DNA of 64,000 nt from JAZDGX01 sp964482205 (GCA_964482205.1 CAYZWI010000003.1:252699-316698), one strand, 5' to 3'; shown: positions 1 to 9,370, counted from the first letter of the stretch. The notes: generated by a model from the letters alone, not told the origin. Made by a program: numbers and translations.

Positions 1-885
1 TATTTCGAAGTCTCCTTCCATCGCGCCGAGCAGGCGCTTTCCGCGAACCAGGCGGAGCGCCGCTCGCCCGACGGCCGGATGTGGCATCCGCTCGAGATCG
101 AGCTCCTCTCTCCGCAATCGCCTCGCCAGACGCAGCCCGTGCGAGCCGTCGGCGAAGTGCTCGTGCCGCCGGCGACGGCCCGCTTCGCGATCGTCAGCGA
201 CATCGACGACACGGTGATCGATCTCGGCACCAGGCATCTCCTCCGGCTGGCGCGCGCCGTCTTTCTCGGGAATGCGCGCACGCGGATCGCCTTCCCCGGC
301 ATGGCCGCTTTTCTGCGCGCGCTTCACGCCGGGACCGATGGGCGCGAGCGCAATCCGCTCTTCTTCATCTCCAGCGGGCCGTGGAATCTGTACGATCTGC
401 TGCTCGAGTTCTTTCGCCTGCGCGGCGTGCCCGCGCCGGTCCTCTTTCTGGGCGATTGGGGCCTGGGACCGGGCCCGCTGCTTCCCTTTCAAGTTCGCGA
501 GCACAAGCTCGCGATGCTCGAGCTTCTGATCGCCTTCTATCCTGAGCTTCCCTTCCTGTTGATCGGAGACAGCACGCAAAAGGACCCGGACATCTACCTC
601 GAGTTCGCCAAGAACCATCCGGGCAGCGTGCTCGCGATCTTCCTGCGCGATGTCGGCCCCGACGCGCGCGGAGACGAGAAGTTGCGCGCGTTGGAAGCGG
701 AAGCGGCTTCGCGGAATATCCCGCTGGTCCGCGCCGGCAACACGCTCGCCATGGCGGAAGAGGCGGCGGCGCGAGGATGGATCGCCTCCAGGCATCTGGC
801 CGGGATTCGCGACGACAAGCGCGCGGACGAGCTCGAAGAGCGCGGACATGCGGAAGAGCCGCGGGATGGACCCGCAAGCACGTGA
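1..885 (+). CDS. App1-like (DUF2183) phosphatase, 5' partial
   Basis: The reading frame is open from base 1, so the N-terminus lies outside the window; 294 residues are visible. A DIDDT motif (visible residues about 67-71) matches the DxDxT nucleophile motif of the HAD-like App1 phosphatidate phosphatase catalytic domain (DUF2183). It is followed by an SSGPWNLYD block near residue 124 and an IGDSTQKDPDIY block near 188, both typical of that family. The bacterial substrate is not known; phosphatidate phosphatase activity is inferred from yeast App1. The C-terminus is charged and probably disordered. No signal peptide can be assessed because the start is missing. The next gene is convergent, on the minus strand. 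Confidence 0.85.
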   Translation, partial: YFEVSFHRAEQALSANQAERRSPDGRMWHPLEIELLSPQSPRQTQPVRAVGEVLVPPATARFAIVSDIDDTVIDLGTRHLLRLARAVFLGNARTRIAFPGMAAFLRALHAGTDGRERNPLFFISSGPWNLYDLLLEFFRLRGVPAPVLFLGDWGLGPGPLLPFQVREHKLAMLELLIAFYPELPFLLIGDSTQKDPDIYLEFAKNHPGSVLAIFLRDVGPDARGDEKLRALEAEAASRNIPLVRAGNTLAMAEEAAARGWIASRHLAGIRDDKRADELEERGHAEEPRDGPAST

Positions 886-1023
886 CGGGTCGCGTGATCG
901 GGCCGGGTGGACGCACGGCGCTGAGGAATCGCGGCGCGCGCACGGTCGGCGGCACGCGCGAAGAAACGGAGTGGACGCGATCGCGCAGCGGCGGTCGCTT
1001 GGTCGAGATCGCGATCGCCCCTG

Positions 1024-1485
1024 CTAGAGTTCCTGGATGCGCGCCTCGAGTTGGTTCTCGGTGATCGTCAGATGCCCCAGGCACACGGGCAGCGAGAGGC
1101 GGCGCGGCCCCGCGCTCCCGGGATTGATCCACAGGACGCCGTCCTTGCGACGAATCATGGGGTAATGCGAGTGGCCGCTCACGACGGCGGCGATGCCGGC
1201 CTTCGCCGGAGAAATGTCGAGCGCGTGCCGGTCATGCAGCAGGTGGATCAAGACGCGGCCCGCCTCGACGGTGGTCGTCACCGGAAGTTCCTGCGCCCAG
1301 GCGCTCCGGTCCGCATTGCCGCGCACGGCGACCACCGGCGCGAGCGCGCCCAATGTTTCGAGGACCTCGGGCGTGCCCACATCGCCCGCGTGCAGGATGA
1401 GATCGCTGCCGCGCAAGGCTTCGATCGCTTCCGGCCTCACGAGGCCGTGCGTATCGGAGATGAGCCCGACTCGCATGCTCCTCAC
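1024..1485 (-). CDS. MJ0936/YfcE-type metallophosphoesterase
   Basis: A compact 153-residue calcineurin-like phosphoesterase. Metal-binding motifs are in the expected order: SDTH near the N-terminus, GDVG, GNAD, and GHSHYP near residue 108, followed by NPGS. The family contains small phosphodiesterases acting on cyclic nucleotides or generic diesters; the real substrate cannot be read from sequence. The GTG start at 1485 and the ATG at 1476 are both possible. The ATG gives the canonical MRVGLISDTH start but has AGGAG only one base upstream, so the exact start is uncertain. A promoter-like sequence lies about 48 bases upstream. Confidence 0.88.
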   Translation of the reverse strand: MRSMRVGLISDTHGLVRPEAIEALRGSDLILHAGDVGTPEVLETLGALAPVVAVRGNADRSAWAQELPVTTTVEAGRVLIHLLHDRHALDISPAKAGIAAVVSGHSHYPMIRRKDGVLWINPGSAGPRRLSLPVCLGHLTITENQLEARIQEL

Positions 1486-1532
1486 TCGCTCCCGCTTCGA
1501 TGGCGTTGCTTCGCGCGCCCCTGAACGAAGGG

Positions 1533-1563
1533 ATTATACACGAGGCGGGTGACGGTCGTGCAA
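1533..1563 (-). promoter_or_regulatory. Candidate promoter of the phosphoesterase gene
   Basis: Read on the minus strand, a perfect TATAAT -10 element (1538-1533) is preceded by TTGCAC (1563-1558) with 19 bases between them. The spacing is longer than the ideal 17. It lies about 50 bases before the start codon, in the right orientation, and is AT-rich in a GC-rich region. Confidence 0.45.
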
Positions 1564-2134
1564 GAGAGGCGCGAATCCGTCGTCCACCCATGGCATCGGC
1601 GCCGATGCCATCCCTTTGCTCGCCTCGTATCATGGGCTGCGCTTCTCCTCCCCCAACTATTCCGTGAGTCGTCTCATCTTCGCGATCGGCCGCTTCCGGC
1701 CTGCTTCGGCCTGGGGGCAAAGTGGGGCCGTCCTGACGGCGATTGCCTGAACGGGGGATGTGAGCGGCAGCCATCGACACTCCTCCGCGCCTTCGCCGAC
1801 AGTCGTCCCTCGCGCGTCGGTTTTCTCGCAGCCGAAATCCTCGCTCAGCAACTGGCCGATCTGTCCCGTTGATCGGGCTCGCCTGAGGACCGGCCGATGG
1901 CCCATTTCCGCCGAGGCAGGCGCACCCTTCGGCCGGCGGGCGCTCGACGCAGAGGATCCTGAGGGCCCCGCGCGCGGTCACGCGGCCGTTCGTGCGGGGC
2001 ATTCCGCGCGCGAACGCAAACGGACGCGTTGGCGCAACCGTTGGGCGCGGATGGCGCAGGGCTCGCTCGATCTGCAGCGTCGAAATGCGCCGCGGGGGCG
2101 GGAAAAAGACGCGATACGATCCGGGTCTCTCGGT
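1564..2134. other. Intergenic region without a supported gene
   Basis: About 570 bases between the divergently transcribed phosphoesterase and M6 protease. Open frames on both strands lack plausible ribosome binding sites and are rich in Arg, Pro and Ser, as expected for GC-rich noncoding sequence. Just to the right, a TATACT hexamer (2135-2140) sits about 40 bases before the protease start. It lies inside an inverted repeat, CTCGGTT at 2129-2135 and AACCGAG at 2151-2157, that could be an operator or a leader hairpin. No good -35 box accompanies it. Confidence 0.4.
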
Positions 2135-2180
2135 TATACTCGTTCTCATCAACCGAGCAACACAACCTCGAGGAGGCCCG

Positions 2181-4793
2181 ATGCGGTTCGCTCATATCCC
2201 AGGCGCCGCGGCTCGCTGGGCGGCAGTGGCGGCAGTCCTTCTTCCTCTCTTGTTCGCCGCGCTCACTCCGCTCGCGCATGCGGTTCCCTTTCGTCCCGAT
2301 GTTCTCGCGTCCCTGCGCCAGGAGGGCAAGCTGCCTGCCATCGTCGCGGCCACCGACGCCGCCCGAGCGCGCGGGCTCGATCAGCCGCCCGCGGACCTGC
2401 ACCCCTGGGTGCGATCGCACGCCAAGGGCCGCATCATTCCCGATCGCCAAGCGATCGTGATCCTGGTCGACTTCAGCGACAATGCGGCCGACGGAGCCAC
2501 GTACCCTCCAAGCCACTATCAGCAGATGCTCTTCTCCGTCGGCGCCTATCCCGGCGGGAGCATGCGCGATTGGTACCTCGAGAATTCCTACGGCCAGTTC
2601 GATGTCACCGGCGGCGTCACGATCTGGCTGCGCATGCCTCGGACCTATGCGTACTATGTCGATGGCAGCGCGGGATTCGGCAGCTATCCGCACAACGCGC
2701 AGAAGCTGGCGGAAGACGCGGCCGTCGCGGCCGATCCCTACATCGACTTCTCGCAATACGACAATGACGGCCCGGACGGCGTGCCCGACTCGGGCGATGA
2801 CGACGGCGTCGTCGACGCGCTCTTCATCGTGCATGCGGGGCCCGGGCGCGAGGAAACCGGCTCCGACGACGACATCCACTCGCATGCCTGGAGCATGGCG
2901 AATCCGGTCGCCGTGGATGGAGTCATCGCCAGCCCCTATTCGATGGAGTCCGACAACGGCAAGCGCGGAGTCTTTGGTCACGAATTCGGTCATGTGCTCG
3001 GCCTGCCGGATCTCTACGATACCGACTATTCCTCTTCCGGAGTCGGCTATTGGTGCATGATGTCGACCGGTTCCTGGGGAGGCGGCGGTTCGACGCCCGT
3101 GCACTTCCTGAGCTGGTGCAAGGCGCGCCTCGGATTTCTCGAGCCGACGACCCTGCTCTCCAATCAGACCGGCGTATCCATCGGCCAGGTGGAAACGCAT
3201 CCGGTCTCATATGTGCTGTGGACGGGCGGGTACCCCAACCGGCAATCCTTCACCGTCGAGAACCGCCAGCGGGTCGGCAGCGATGTCTCCCTGCCGGCGT
3301 CGGGCTTGATCCTCTGTCACATCGACGAAAGCGTGAGCGGCAACAGCGACGATTGGCATCCGCTCGTGATGGTCGAGCAAGCCGACGGCCTCTCGGACCT
3401 GCAGTACGCGCGCGGCTCCGATGGCGGGGACCCCTACCCCGGCGGCACGAACAACCGCACGTTCGACGCCAACAGCACTCCCAACTCGCGCAGCTATGCG
3501 AACGGCCTCACTCAGGTCGTGGTCACGAATGTCGGCGATTCGGGCGAATGGATGACCGCGGATTTGACGGTCGAGGAACAGCCGATCTTTCGCATGGCCG
3601 GCTGGAATTTGACGGCGATGGATGGAAATGCAGACGGCGACATCGATCCGGGCGAGGACTGGACGCTCTCCTTCACGGCCCGCAACATCGGATCGGCGGC
3701 GACCAACGTCTCCGGGACCGCGACGACATCGAGCGGGGCGGTCACGGTCCTGCAAGGTTCGACGGATTTTGGAAACATCGGCCCCGAAGCCGAAGCGACC
3801 GGCACGCCGCCCTTCGGCTTCGCGCTCGCGAGCGGCAGCGCGGCCGACGGCATTCCGCTGCTCATCAGAGTGCAAGACAACGCCGGGCATTCCGACAACT
3901 CCTCCATCGTCGTCGGCGTGAACGATCCGCTGCTCGTCTTCGGTTGGCAGCACGAGATCGTCTCTCCCGGATATCGAGATCAGTGGAACATCTCGACCCA
4001 GCGCAATCACACGCCCGGTGGAAGCTATGCCTGGAAGTGCGGCGCATCCGGCACGGGCGACTACGCGAACTACATGGACGCCGGGCTGGTCACGATTCCG
4101 TTCTCCCTCGCTTTCGTGGTGGCGGTCGACTTCTGGCATTGGATCGACGCGGAGGATGCGGACAACGGGACCGCTTGGGACGGCGGCGTCATTGAAGCTT
4201 CGGTCGACGCAGGCCCCTGGCAGGCGATCACGCCCGACGGAGGGTATCCCCACACGATCATCGCGAATCCCGCCTCGCCCTTCCCCGGCGGCACGCCCTG
4301 CTTCAGCGGGACCTACGGCTGGTCGCAGGTGCGGGTGGACCTCTCCGAATTGGTGGGAGTGCAAGCCCGCCTGCGTTTTCGTTTCGGCACCGACGGCGCG
4401 ACCACCGACGAGGGCTGGTACATCGACGACATCACCGCCGAACAATCTCCGATGTCGGCGGGGCCCGGTCTCGATACAGGCGCCGGTCCCGCCGGCGAAC
4501 ATGCCGCGTCGCTCGTGTGGCTTTCGCCGGCGCGGCCCAATCCCGCTTCGGGATCGATCGCGCTCGCGTATCGCTTGCCTCAGGGGGTGCCCGCGCAGTT
4601 GACGATTCACGATGCCTCGGGACGCGTGATCGCGAGCCGAGTGATCGTGGCAGGCGATCGGGAAAGCGCGCCGGGCACGATCGTGTGGGACGGCCGCTCG
4701 AACGATGGCCGGCCCGCGCCCGGAGGCCTGTATCTTTTCCGCCTGGAATGGAACGGCGGGCAGCGAACGCAAAAGGGAATGTTGCTACGCTGA
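2181..4793 (+). CDS. Secreted M6-family metalloprotease with FlgD-like C-terminal domain
   Basis: The start at 2181 has GAGGAGG four bases upstream and gives a signal peptide (hydrophobic core AAVAAVLLPLLFAAL, cleavage after AHA). The protein has 870 residues. The zinc site HEFGHVLGLPD (H267, E268, H271) is the HExxHxxGxxD motif of M6 (immune inhibitor A-like) peptidases. A long region follows with a jelly-roll-like segment rich in Gly, Trp and Asp. Residues about 778-870 form a FlgD-type Ig domain starting at PARPNPASG and ending KGMLLR, the C-terminal domain used as a surface or secretion tag in FCB-group bacteria. It is probably an extracellular protease. The rho gene follows only 37 bases downstream. 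Confidence 0.92.
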   Translation: MRFAHIPGAAARWAAVAAVLLPLLFAALTPLAHAVPFRPDVLASLRQEGKLPAIVAATDAARARGLDQPPADLHPWVRSHAKGRIIPDRQAIVILVDFSDNAADGATYPPSHYQQMLFSVGAYPGGSMRDWYLENSYGQFDVTGGVTIWLRMPRTYAYYVDGSAGFGSYPHNAQKLAEDAAVAADPYIDFSQYDNDGPDGVPDSGDDDGVVDALFIVHAGPGREETGSDDDIHSHAWSMANPVAVDGVIASPYSMESDNGKRGVFGHEFGHVLGLPDLYDTDYSSSGVGYWCMMSTGSWGGGGSTPVHFLSWCKARLGFLEPTTLLSNQTGVSIGQVETHPVSYVLWTGGYPNRQSFTVENRQRVGSDVSLPASGLILCHIDESVSGNSDDWHPLVMVEQADGLSDLQYARGSDGGDPYPGGTNNRTFDANSTPNSRSYANGLTQVVVTNVGDSGEWMTADLTVEEQPIFRMAGWNLTAMDGNADGDIDPGEDWTLSFTARNIGSAATNVSGTATTSSGAVTVLQGSTDFGNIGPEAEATGTPPFGFALASGSAADGIPLLIRVQDNAGHSDNSSIVVGVNDPLLVFGWQHEIVSPGYRDQWNISTQRNHTPGGSYAWKCGASGTGDYANYMDAGLVTIPFSLAFVVAVDFWHWIDAEDADNGTAWDGGVIEASVDAGPWQAITPDGGYPHTIIANPASPFPGGTPCFSGTYGWSQVRVDLSELVGVQARLRFRFGTDGATTDEGWYIDDITAEQSPMSAGPGLDTGAGPAGEHAASLVWLSPARPNPASGSIALAYRLPQGVPAQLTIHDASGRVIASRVIVAGDRESAPGTIVWDGRSNDGRPAPGGLYLFRLEWNGGQRTQKGMLLR

Positions 4794-4830
4794 TCGCTCG
4801 AGCACGCTCATTCGCAAGGATGCATGATCG

Positions 4831-5940
4831 ATGAACCAATCGGCCGAGAGCATCACCGGAGTCCTCGTTCTCTTCGAACAGGGCGACGGAGAGCTCTCCG
4901 ATCCCCATCGCTCCTTCCGGCCGGGACCCAAGCGAATCTGGGTCCCCCGCCGCCTCATTCGCGATTTCGCGCTTCCGCAAGGCGCTTCGGTGACCGGCCC
5001 GATCCGCCAAGTGCGCCAGGGGCTCGAGCTCACCGGCGTGACGGCGATCTGCGGCCTCGCCCCCGATGTCTTTGCCCGCCGCCGGCCCTTCAAGGAGTTG
5101 ACGCCGGTCGATCCCACCGAACGTTTCCGCCTCGGCGATACGAGCGAGATGAGCATGCGGGTCGTCGACCTGGTCGCGCCCATTGCGAAAGGCACGCGGG
5201 CCCTGATCGTCGCTCCGCCCAAGGCGGGCAAGACGATGCTCTTGATGTCGATCGCGCGCGCGATTCGCGCCACCAACGCGAACGCGCGCATCATCGTCGT
5301 GCTCATCGACGAGCGCCCGGAGGAAGTCACCCACTTTCGCCGCAGCGTGGAGGCGGAAGTCCTCGCGAGCTCCAAGGACCAGAGCCCTGAAGAGCACATC
5401 GAGCTTGCCGCCATCACCCTCGATCATGTCCGCACCGAGCTCGAATGCGGGCGCGATGTGATCCTGCTCGTCGACAGCCTCACCCGCATGGGGCGCGCCT
5501 TCAATGTGATGGGTTCGGGAACCGGGCGCACGATGACCGGCGGACTAGAAGCGGGGGTGCTCGATGTTCCCCGCCGTTTCTTCGGTCTCGCCCGCCATGT
5601 CGAGGAAGGCGGCTCGGTCACGATCGTGGCGACCGCGCTCGTCGAAACCGGCTCGCGCATGGACGAGCTCATTTTCCAGGAGTTCAAAGGCACCGGAAAC
5701 AGCGAGATCGTCCTCGACCGCACGCTCGCCGAGGCGCGCATCTTCCCCGCCGTCGACATCAGCCGCAGCGGGACGCGCAAAGAGGAGCTGCTCTACTCCG
5801 CCGACGAGCGCAAGCGCATCGCGCTGGTGCGCAGAGCCCTCGCGGGACGCAAGCCCGCTTCCGCCATGCAGGCGCTCCTGAAGGCGCTCGAGCCGCACAA
5901 GAACAACAAGGCCTTCCTGAAGAGCATCGCGATCGACTGA
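4831..5940 (+). CDS. rho: Transcription termination factor Rho, short form
   Basis: The 369-residue protein carries the Rho ATPase core: Walker A APPKAGKT (128-135), Walker B VILLVDSLTR (210-219), the Q-loop GSGTGRTMTGG (about 228-238) and the R-loop region near FKGTGN. The C-terminal SRSGTRKEELL block is also typical. Rho hexamers bind nascent RNA and translocate 5' to 3' to release RNA polymerase. It is shorter than the roughly 420-residue E. coli protein. The N-terminal extension (Rho_N) is missing, and the region that normally carries the cold-shock-like RNA-binding fold, roughly residues 1-85, looks divergent. It may be a second Rho paralogue; the rest of the genome is not visible. Confidence 0.93.
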   Translation: MNQSAESITGVLVLFEQGDGELSDPHRSFRPGPKRIWVPRRLIRDFALPQGASVTGPIRQVRQGLELTGVTAICGLAPDVFARRRPFKELTPVDPTERFRLGDTSEMSMRVVDLVAPIAKGTRALIVAPPKAGKTMLLMSIARAIRATNANARIIVVLIDERPEEVTHFRRSVEAEVLASSKDQSPEEHIELAAITLDHVRTELECGRDVILLVDSLTRMGRAFNVMGSGTGRTMTGGLEAGVLDVPRRFFGLARHVEEGGSVTIVATALVETGSRMDELIFQEFKGTGNSEIVLDRTLAEARIFPAVDISRSGTRKEELLYSADERKRIALVRRALAGRKPASAMQALLKALEPHKNNKAFLKSIAID

Positions 5941-6203
5941 CGGAGCAGCCGCGCGCCGGGACATAGCGACCTCGGCCCTCGTGAATGAAGTTGCGATCGG
6001 CCAAACGCTGATCGCGCGCAATGGGGCCGAGGCGGCCGTGCACGCAGGGACGGGCGCACTCATCGTCTCGCGCACGGAAAGGAACTTCGACCCGCGAGCT
6101 CGTGAGCCTTCACTAGCCGGGTGGGGAAAAACTCACGCGGCCCCGCTGAGGGCAGATGCGACTCGACTGCGCGCAATGGGGCCAAGGGCGGCCGAGTTGC
6201 CAA

Positions 6204-7886
6204 TCAGGGCGCGAGCGGAATCAGCCTGCCGTCCTCGATCGTGCCGTCATACAAGTAACCCGTCCGGCCGGGATAGAGCGCCAGGAGCCGCGCATTCTCC
6301 GCGCCGCGATCGTGCGCGTAGATCACGCTCGCCCGCTCGAGATACGGCTCCTCGAGCGCGAAGGCCGAGCCGAACCAGATGTGGCGCACCTGCAGCGCAT
6401 CGGGCTGCCGTTCGCGCGGGCGCACGAAGACGATCGCGTTGCGCACTCCCTCGCGTTCCACGAGCTGCCCAAGATAGGGGCCGACGGCCCAATAGCGGGG
6501 CGTGTACTGGAGAAAGTAGCTGCCGACTCGCGCGGGCGATCCCGGAGGAGCGGACGCCGCTTCGGGCGTGAGCGTGACCAGGGCGGGGATGCGCACCGCG
6601 GCCGCGTAGCCCACGCACCCGGCGACGACGAGGCCGAGAGCGACGGCGGCGAGAGGCTTTCGCAAGCGGGTTGCCTCCGCCGCGCGCACGAGCCGCACGA
6701 TTCCCCAACCGGAGAGCACGATCAACGGCCCGAGCGCGTCGTACAGATAGCGCGGACCAAAACAGGAGTCGTAGTACCAATAGAAGATGTAGGCGACGAG
6801 CACGATCGCCGGAAACGCGGCCAGCAGCAGCGCACGTTTCCACGAGAGGAGGGTCTCGCGCACCAGCCAGCCGATCGGCGGAACGAGGGCCGCCGCGATC
6901 GGCCACAGGGAGGTCGCCGGCCATTGGAGGAGGTGTTCATTCAAGCGCACGAGCGTCCTTCCCGCATGCGCGAGACCGAGCCCAAGCGTGTGCGGCGGTC
7001 CCCAGCTTCCCTTCCCGAATCCGATTCCGTGTGACGGGCCGTACAACTTGATGTACCCGGGGACGAACGGGTTGCCGGTCGTGCCCCAGTTGTACAAGCC
7101 GTACAACAACAGGCCCGCCGCCAGGCCCGCCGGCACGATCCAGACATTCGAGCGCGCGTCGAACAGATGGCGGCCGCGATCCGTTTGCCGCAGGGCAGGA
7201 AGCAAGATCCACGCGAACGCCGGCAACGCCATCGCGAAGGCCGTGTAGGGCCGGATGAGCACGGCGAAGGCCAGCGCGGCGGCTGCGATTGCCCGGTACC
7301 GCCACCGCGATTCGCGCGCCGCGAGAAAGAGTCCGGCCACGAACGCGGTGAGCATGACGAACCCCGATACATGCGACATGTATTCGGCCGCCATGAAGAG
7401 CAGGAAGGGCGAGACGAGCGCGAGCAGCGCGCTCACCCGCGCGGTCGCGCGGTCGAACGCGGCCCGCGCGAGCAGGTAGGTGGCCGCTACGCCCAACCCG
7501 GCGAGCAGCGGATTCACGAGCCAGGGGATGCCGAGCCACACGCCGGGAACGAGCAACAAGGCGTGGCCGGGGGGATACTGCGCATACCAGCGGCCGTCGT
7601 TGATCATGTGCGCGTAATCGAAGAATTCCCGAAGCGCCGAGCTCGGTGCCCATAGCCGCCCGCCCGCGAAGATGCGCGCTTGAAAGAGCTGCGCGATGGA
7701 ATCCTGCACGTGCGGAATGCGCCCGAACACCAAAGTCGAGAGAATCGAGGCCTCGACCGCGACCGCCAGCGCACAGGCGGTCATCCAGAGAGCATCCGGC
7801 CGTCCGAGGATCGAACCTGGGCCTGTCGCTCGCCCGGCTGAATACTTCCCGGCTCTTTGCGAGGCGTTTCTCTGTTCCCTGGCCAT
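6204..7886 (-). CDS. GT39/PMT-like integral membrane glycosyltransferase
   Basis: A 560-residue polytopic membrane protein with about 10-12 hydrophobic segments. The first periplasmic loop after TM1 contains PHVQDSIAQLFQARIF. This resembles the loop with the catalytic Asp in ArnT/PMT-type glycosyltransferases (GT-C fold), which use polyprenyl-phosphate sugars. A long C-terminal soluble part after the last membrane segment has REGVRNAIVFVR, similar to the C-terminal domain of related hypothetical membrane proteins. Donor and acceptor cannot be named. The gene stands alone; the next gene in this direction is the CC-repeat protein upstream. Confidence 0.75.
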   Translation of the reverse strand: MAREQRNASQRAGKYSAGRATGPGSILGRPDALWMTACALAVAVEASILSTLVFGRIPHVQDSIAQLFQARIFAGGRLWAPSSALREFFDYAHMINDGRWYAQYPPGHALLLVPGVWLGIPWLVNPLLAGLGVAATYLLARAAFDRATARVSALLALVSPFLLFMAAEYMSHVSGFVMLTAFVAGLFLAARESRWRYRAIAAAALAFAVLIRPYTAFAMALPAFAWILLPALRQTDRGRHLFDARSNVWIVPAGLAAGLLLYGLYNWGTTGNPFVPGYIKLYGPSHGIGFGKGSWGPPHTLGLGLAHAGRTLVRLNEHLLQWPATSLWPIAAALVPPIGWLVRETLLSWKRALLLAAFPAIVLVAYIFYWYYDSCFGPRYLYDALGPLIVLSGWGIVRLVRAAEATRLRKPLAAVALGLVVAGCVGYAAAVRIPALVTLTPEAASAPPGSPARVGSYFLQYTPRYWAVGPYLGQLVEREGVRNAIVFVRPRERQPDALQVRHIWFGSAFALEEPYLERASVIYAHDRGAENARLLALYPGRTGYLYDGTIEDGRLIPLAP

Positions 7887-7983
7887 GGGCCGGAAGGATC
7901 GCTGATGGCGCAGGAGGATTCAAGCAATGGGCGGCGTCTTCACTCGCTCGTCCGTGCCCACGGCGCTGCAGGCGGAGGGCAGG

Positions 7984-8016
7984 AAAAGGGGCCGTTCCGA
8001 AGGGAAGCGGCCCCTT
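7984..8016 (-). terminator. Rho-independent terminator of the CC-repeat gene
   Basis: On the minus strand AAGGGGCCG pairs with CGGCCCCTT around a 13-base spacer, and the stem runs into TTTT. It lies about 35 bases after the stop codon of the CC-repeat protein gene, in the right orientation. Confidence 0.75.
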
Positions 8017-8050
8017 GCTGTTCGTTCATGCGTCTGTCTGCGATCGCAGT

Positions 8051-9370
8051 CTACCGGTACACCGACTTGATGGCTCCCCAACTCTGCGGAAGGGTGGGCA
8101 CTTCGCCGCAAGGGTTCGGATCGCATTCGTAGAGGCCGGAATGCCAGCTTCCGCCCGCGTCGATGCACCCGTCTTCCGTCATGATGTAGCAATCGTTGTC
8201 AACGCAGCACACCCGCCATTGCGGACAGCTGAAGTTCTCGCAATCGGAGCCGGAATGCCAGACGCCGCCCGCAAGCAGGCAGTCGGCCTCGGTCTCCATG
8301 TAACACTGCTCGTCCTGATCGAGGCAGCAGGCGCCTTCCGGAGGCGGACAGGCGAAACCGGGCGTCGAACATGTCATGTCCGCATAGAGCACGCCGTTCA
8401 TGGCGATGCACTCTTCGGCCGCATACACGCTCACGCAGCTGCCGTCTTCGAGGCAGCAGGCCATTTCGATCAGGCACGGATTCGGATCGCAGCTCGCCAG
8501 GTCCGCATGCCATTGCCCGCCTTCGGCCAGACAGTCCGCTTCCGTGAGAACCACGCACTCGATCCCCACGCAGCAGGCCGCTTCCGGAGGAGGAGGCAAG
8601 CAGAGACTCGGACTGCAATCCATGAGGTCCGCGTGCCAGATCCCGCCCGCGGCCGCGCATTCGCTTTCCGTGCTCACCAGACACTGGCCCGAAAGGCAGC
8701 AGGCGGCGTCAGGCACGGGATCGCCAGGGCTGGCCCACTCCTCGAATCCGTCTTCGCATTCGTAATCTCCGCCCGTCGCTCCGAACTCGCAATAGAGGTA
8801 GAGGTATTCGGTGCGATGATCGCGGAGAAGCTCGTAGGGCAGATACATGTACATATCGCTCCAGCCGCTGCCCGGCTCGAGCGAGTAGTCCAAGTAGATC
8901 TTGTTGTCCGCGCCCATGTCGTAGATGGGAGTCGCGTGATCATTGAGCAGCGCGAGCGTGTTGTAGGTGCCCACCGGAGCGACGAAGACCTTCAACTGGT
9001 CGAGAGAAACCAGCGGCCGGCTGTCCACTTCGTTGATGTCCAGCAGGAACCGGATCATCTGCAGGCCGTTGTATTCGGTCACGCCGAAGGCGTTCACCTG
9101 GATGGCGTGAGTCGGATTGAATTCGTCCAGCTGGTAGGGGCCGTCGGAGTTCAATCCGGACTCCAGATGGTTGCGTTGGAGCCGCAGGAAGGGATCGATC
9201 ACCCCCGTCCCCGCGCCCGTCGTCCCTTGCGTGAAGAAGGCATCACCGATGTAGCCGGACGCGTCCTCCAAAGTGAGATCCAGAATGGCGGCGGAGGCAG
9301 GCGGAGCCGCGAGGAGCAGAGCGAGCAGAATCAGGCATGAGGCAAGACAACTGCCGCTTCGAGCGAACAT
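8051..9370 (-). CDS. Secreted protein with five CC repeats and a WGAIKSVYR tail
   Basis: A 439-residue protein with a signal peptide (core LASCLILLALLLAAP, cleavage near SAA). After a globular part of about 220 residues come five Cys-rich repeats of about 35-45 residues. Each starts with a CC pair (AACC, MACC, GACC, RVCC) and follows the pattern CCx4-6C, about 6-8 residues, C, GG-W-H, then a final Cys. Such repeats occur in secreted proteins of Planctomycetes and FCB candidate phyla, probably as disulfide-bonded modules. The C-terminus is WGAIKSVYR, shared with the protein at 53888. Function is unknown. The start ATG has GGGGAAAG upstream, and a terminator follows the gene. Confidence 0.85.
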   Translation of the reverse strand: MFARSGSCLASCLILLALLLAAPPASAAILDLTLEDASGYIGDAFFTQGTTGAGTGVIDPFLRLQRNHLESGLNSDGPYQLDEFNPTHAIQVNAFGVTEYNGLQMIRFLLDINEVDSRPLVSLDQLKVFVAPVGTYNTLALLNDHATPIYDMGADNKIYLDYSLEPGSGWSDMYMYLPYELLRDHRTEYLYLYCEFGATGGDYECEDGFEEWASPGDPVPDAACCLSGQCLVSTESECAAAGGIWHADLMDCSPSLCLPPPPEAACCVGIECVVLTEADCLAEGGQWHADLASCDPNPCLIEMACCLEDGSCVSVYAAEECIAMNGVLYADMTCSTPGFACPPPEGACCLDQDEQCYMETEADCLLAGGVWHSGSDCENFSCPQWRVCCVDNDCYIMTEDGCIDAGGSWHSGLYECDPNPCGEVPTLPQSWGAIKSVYR

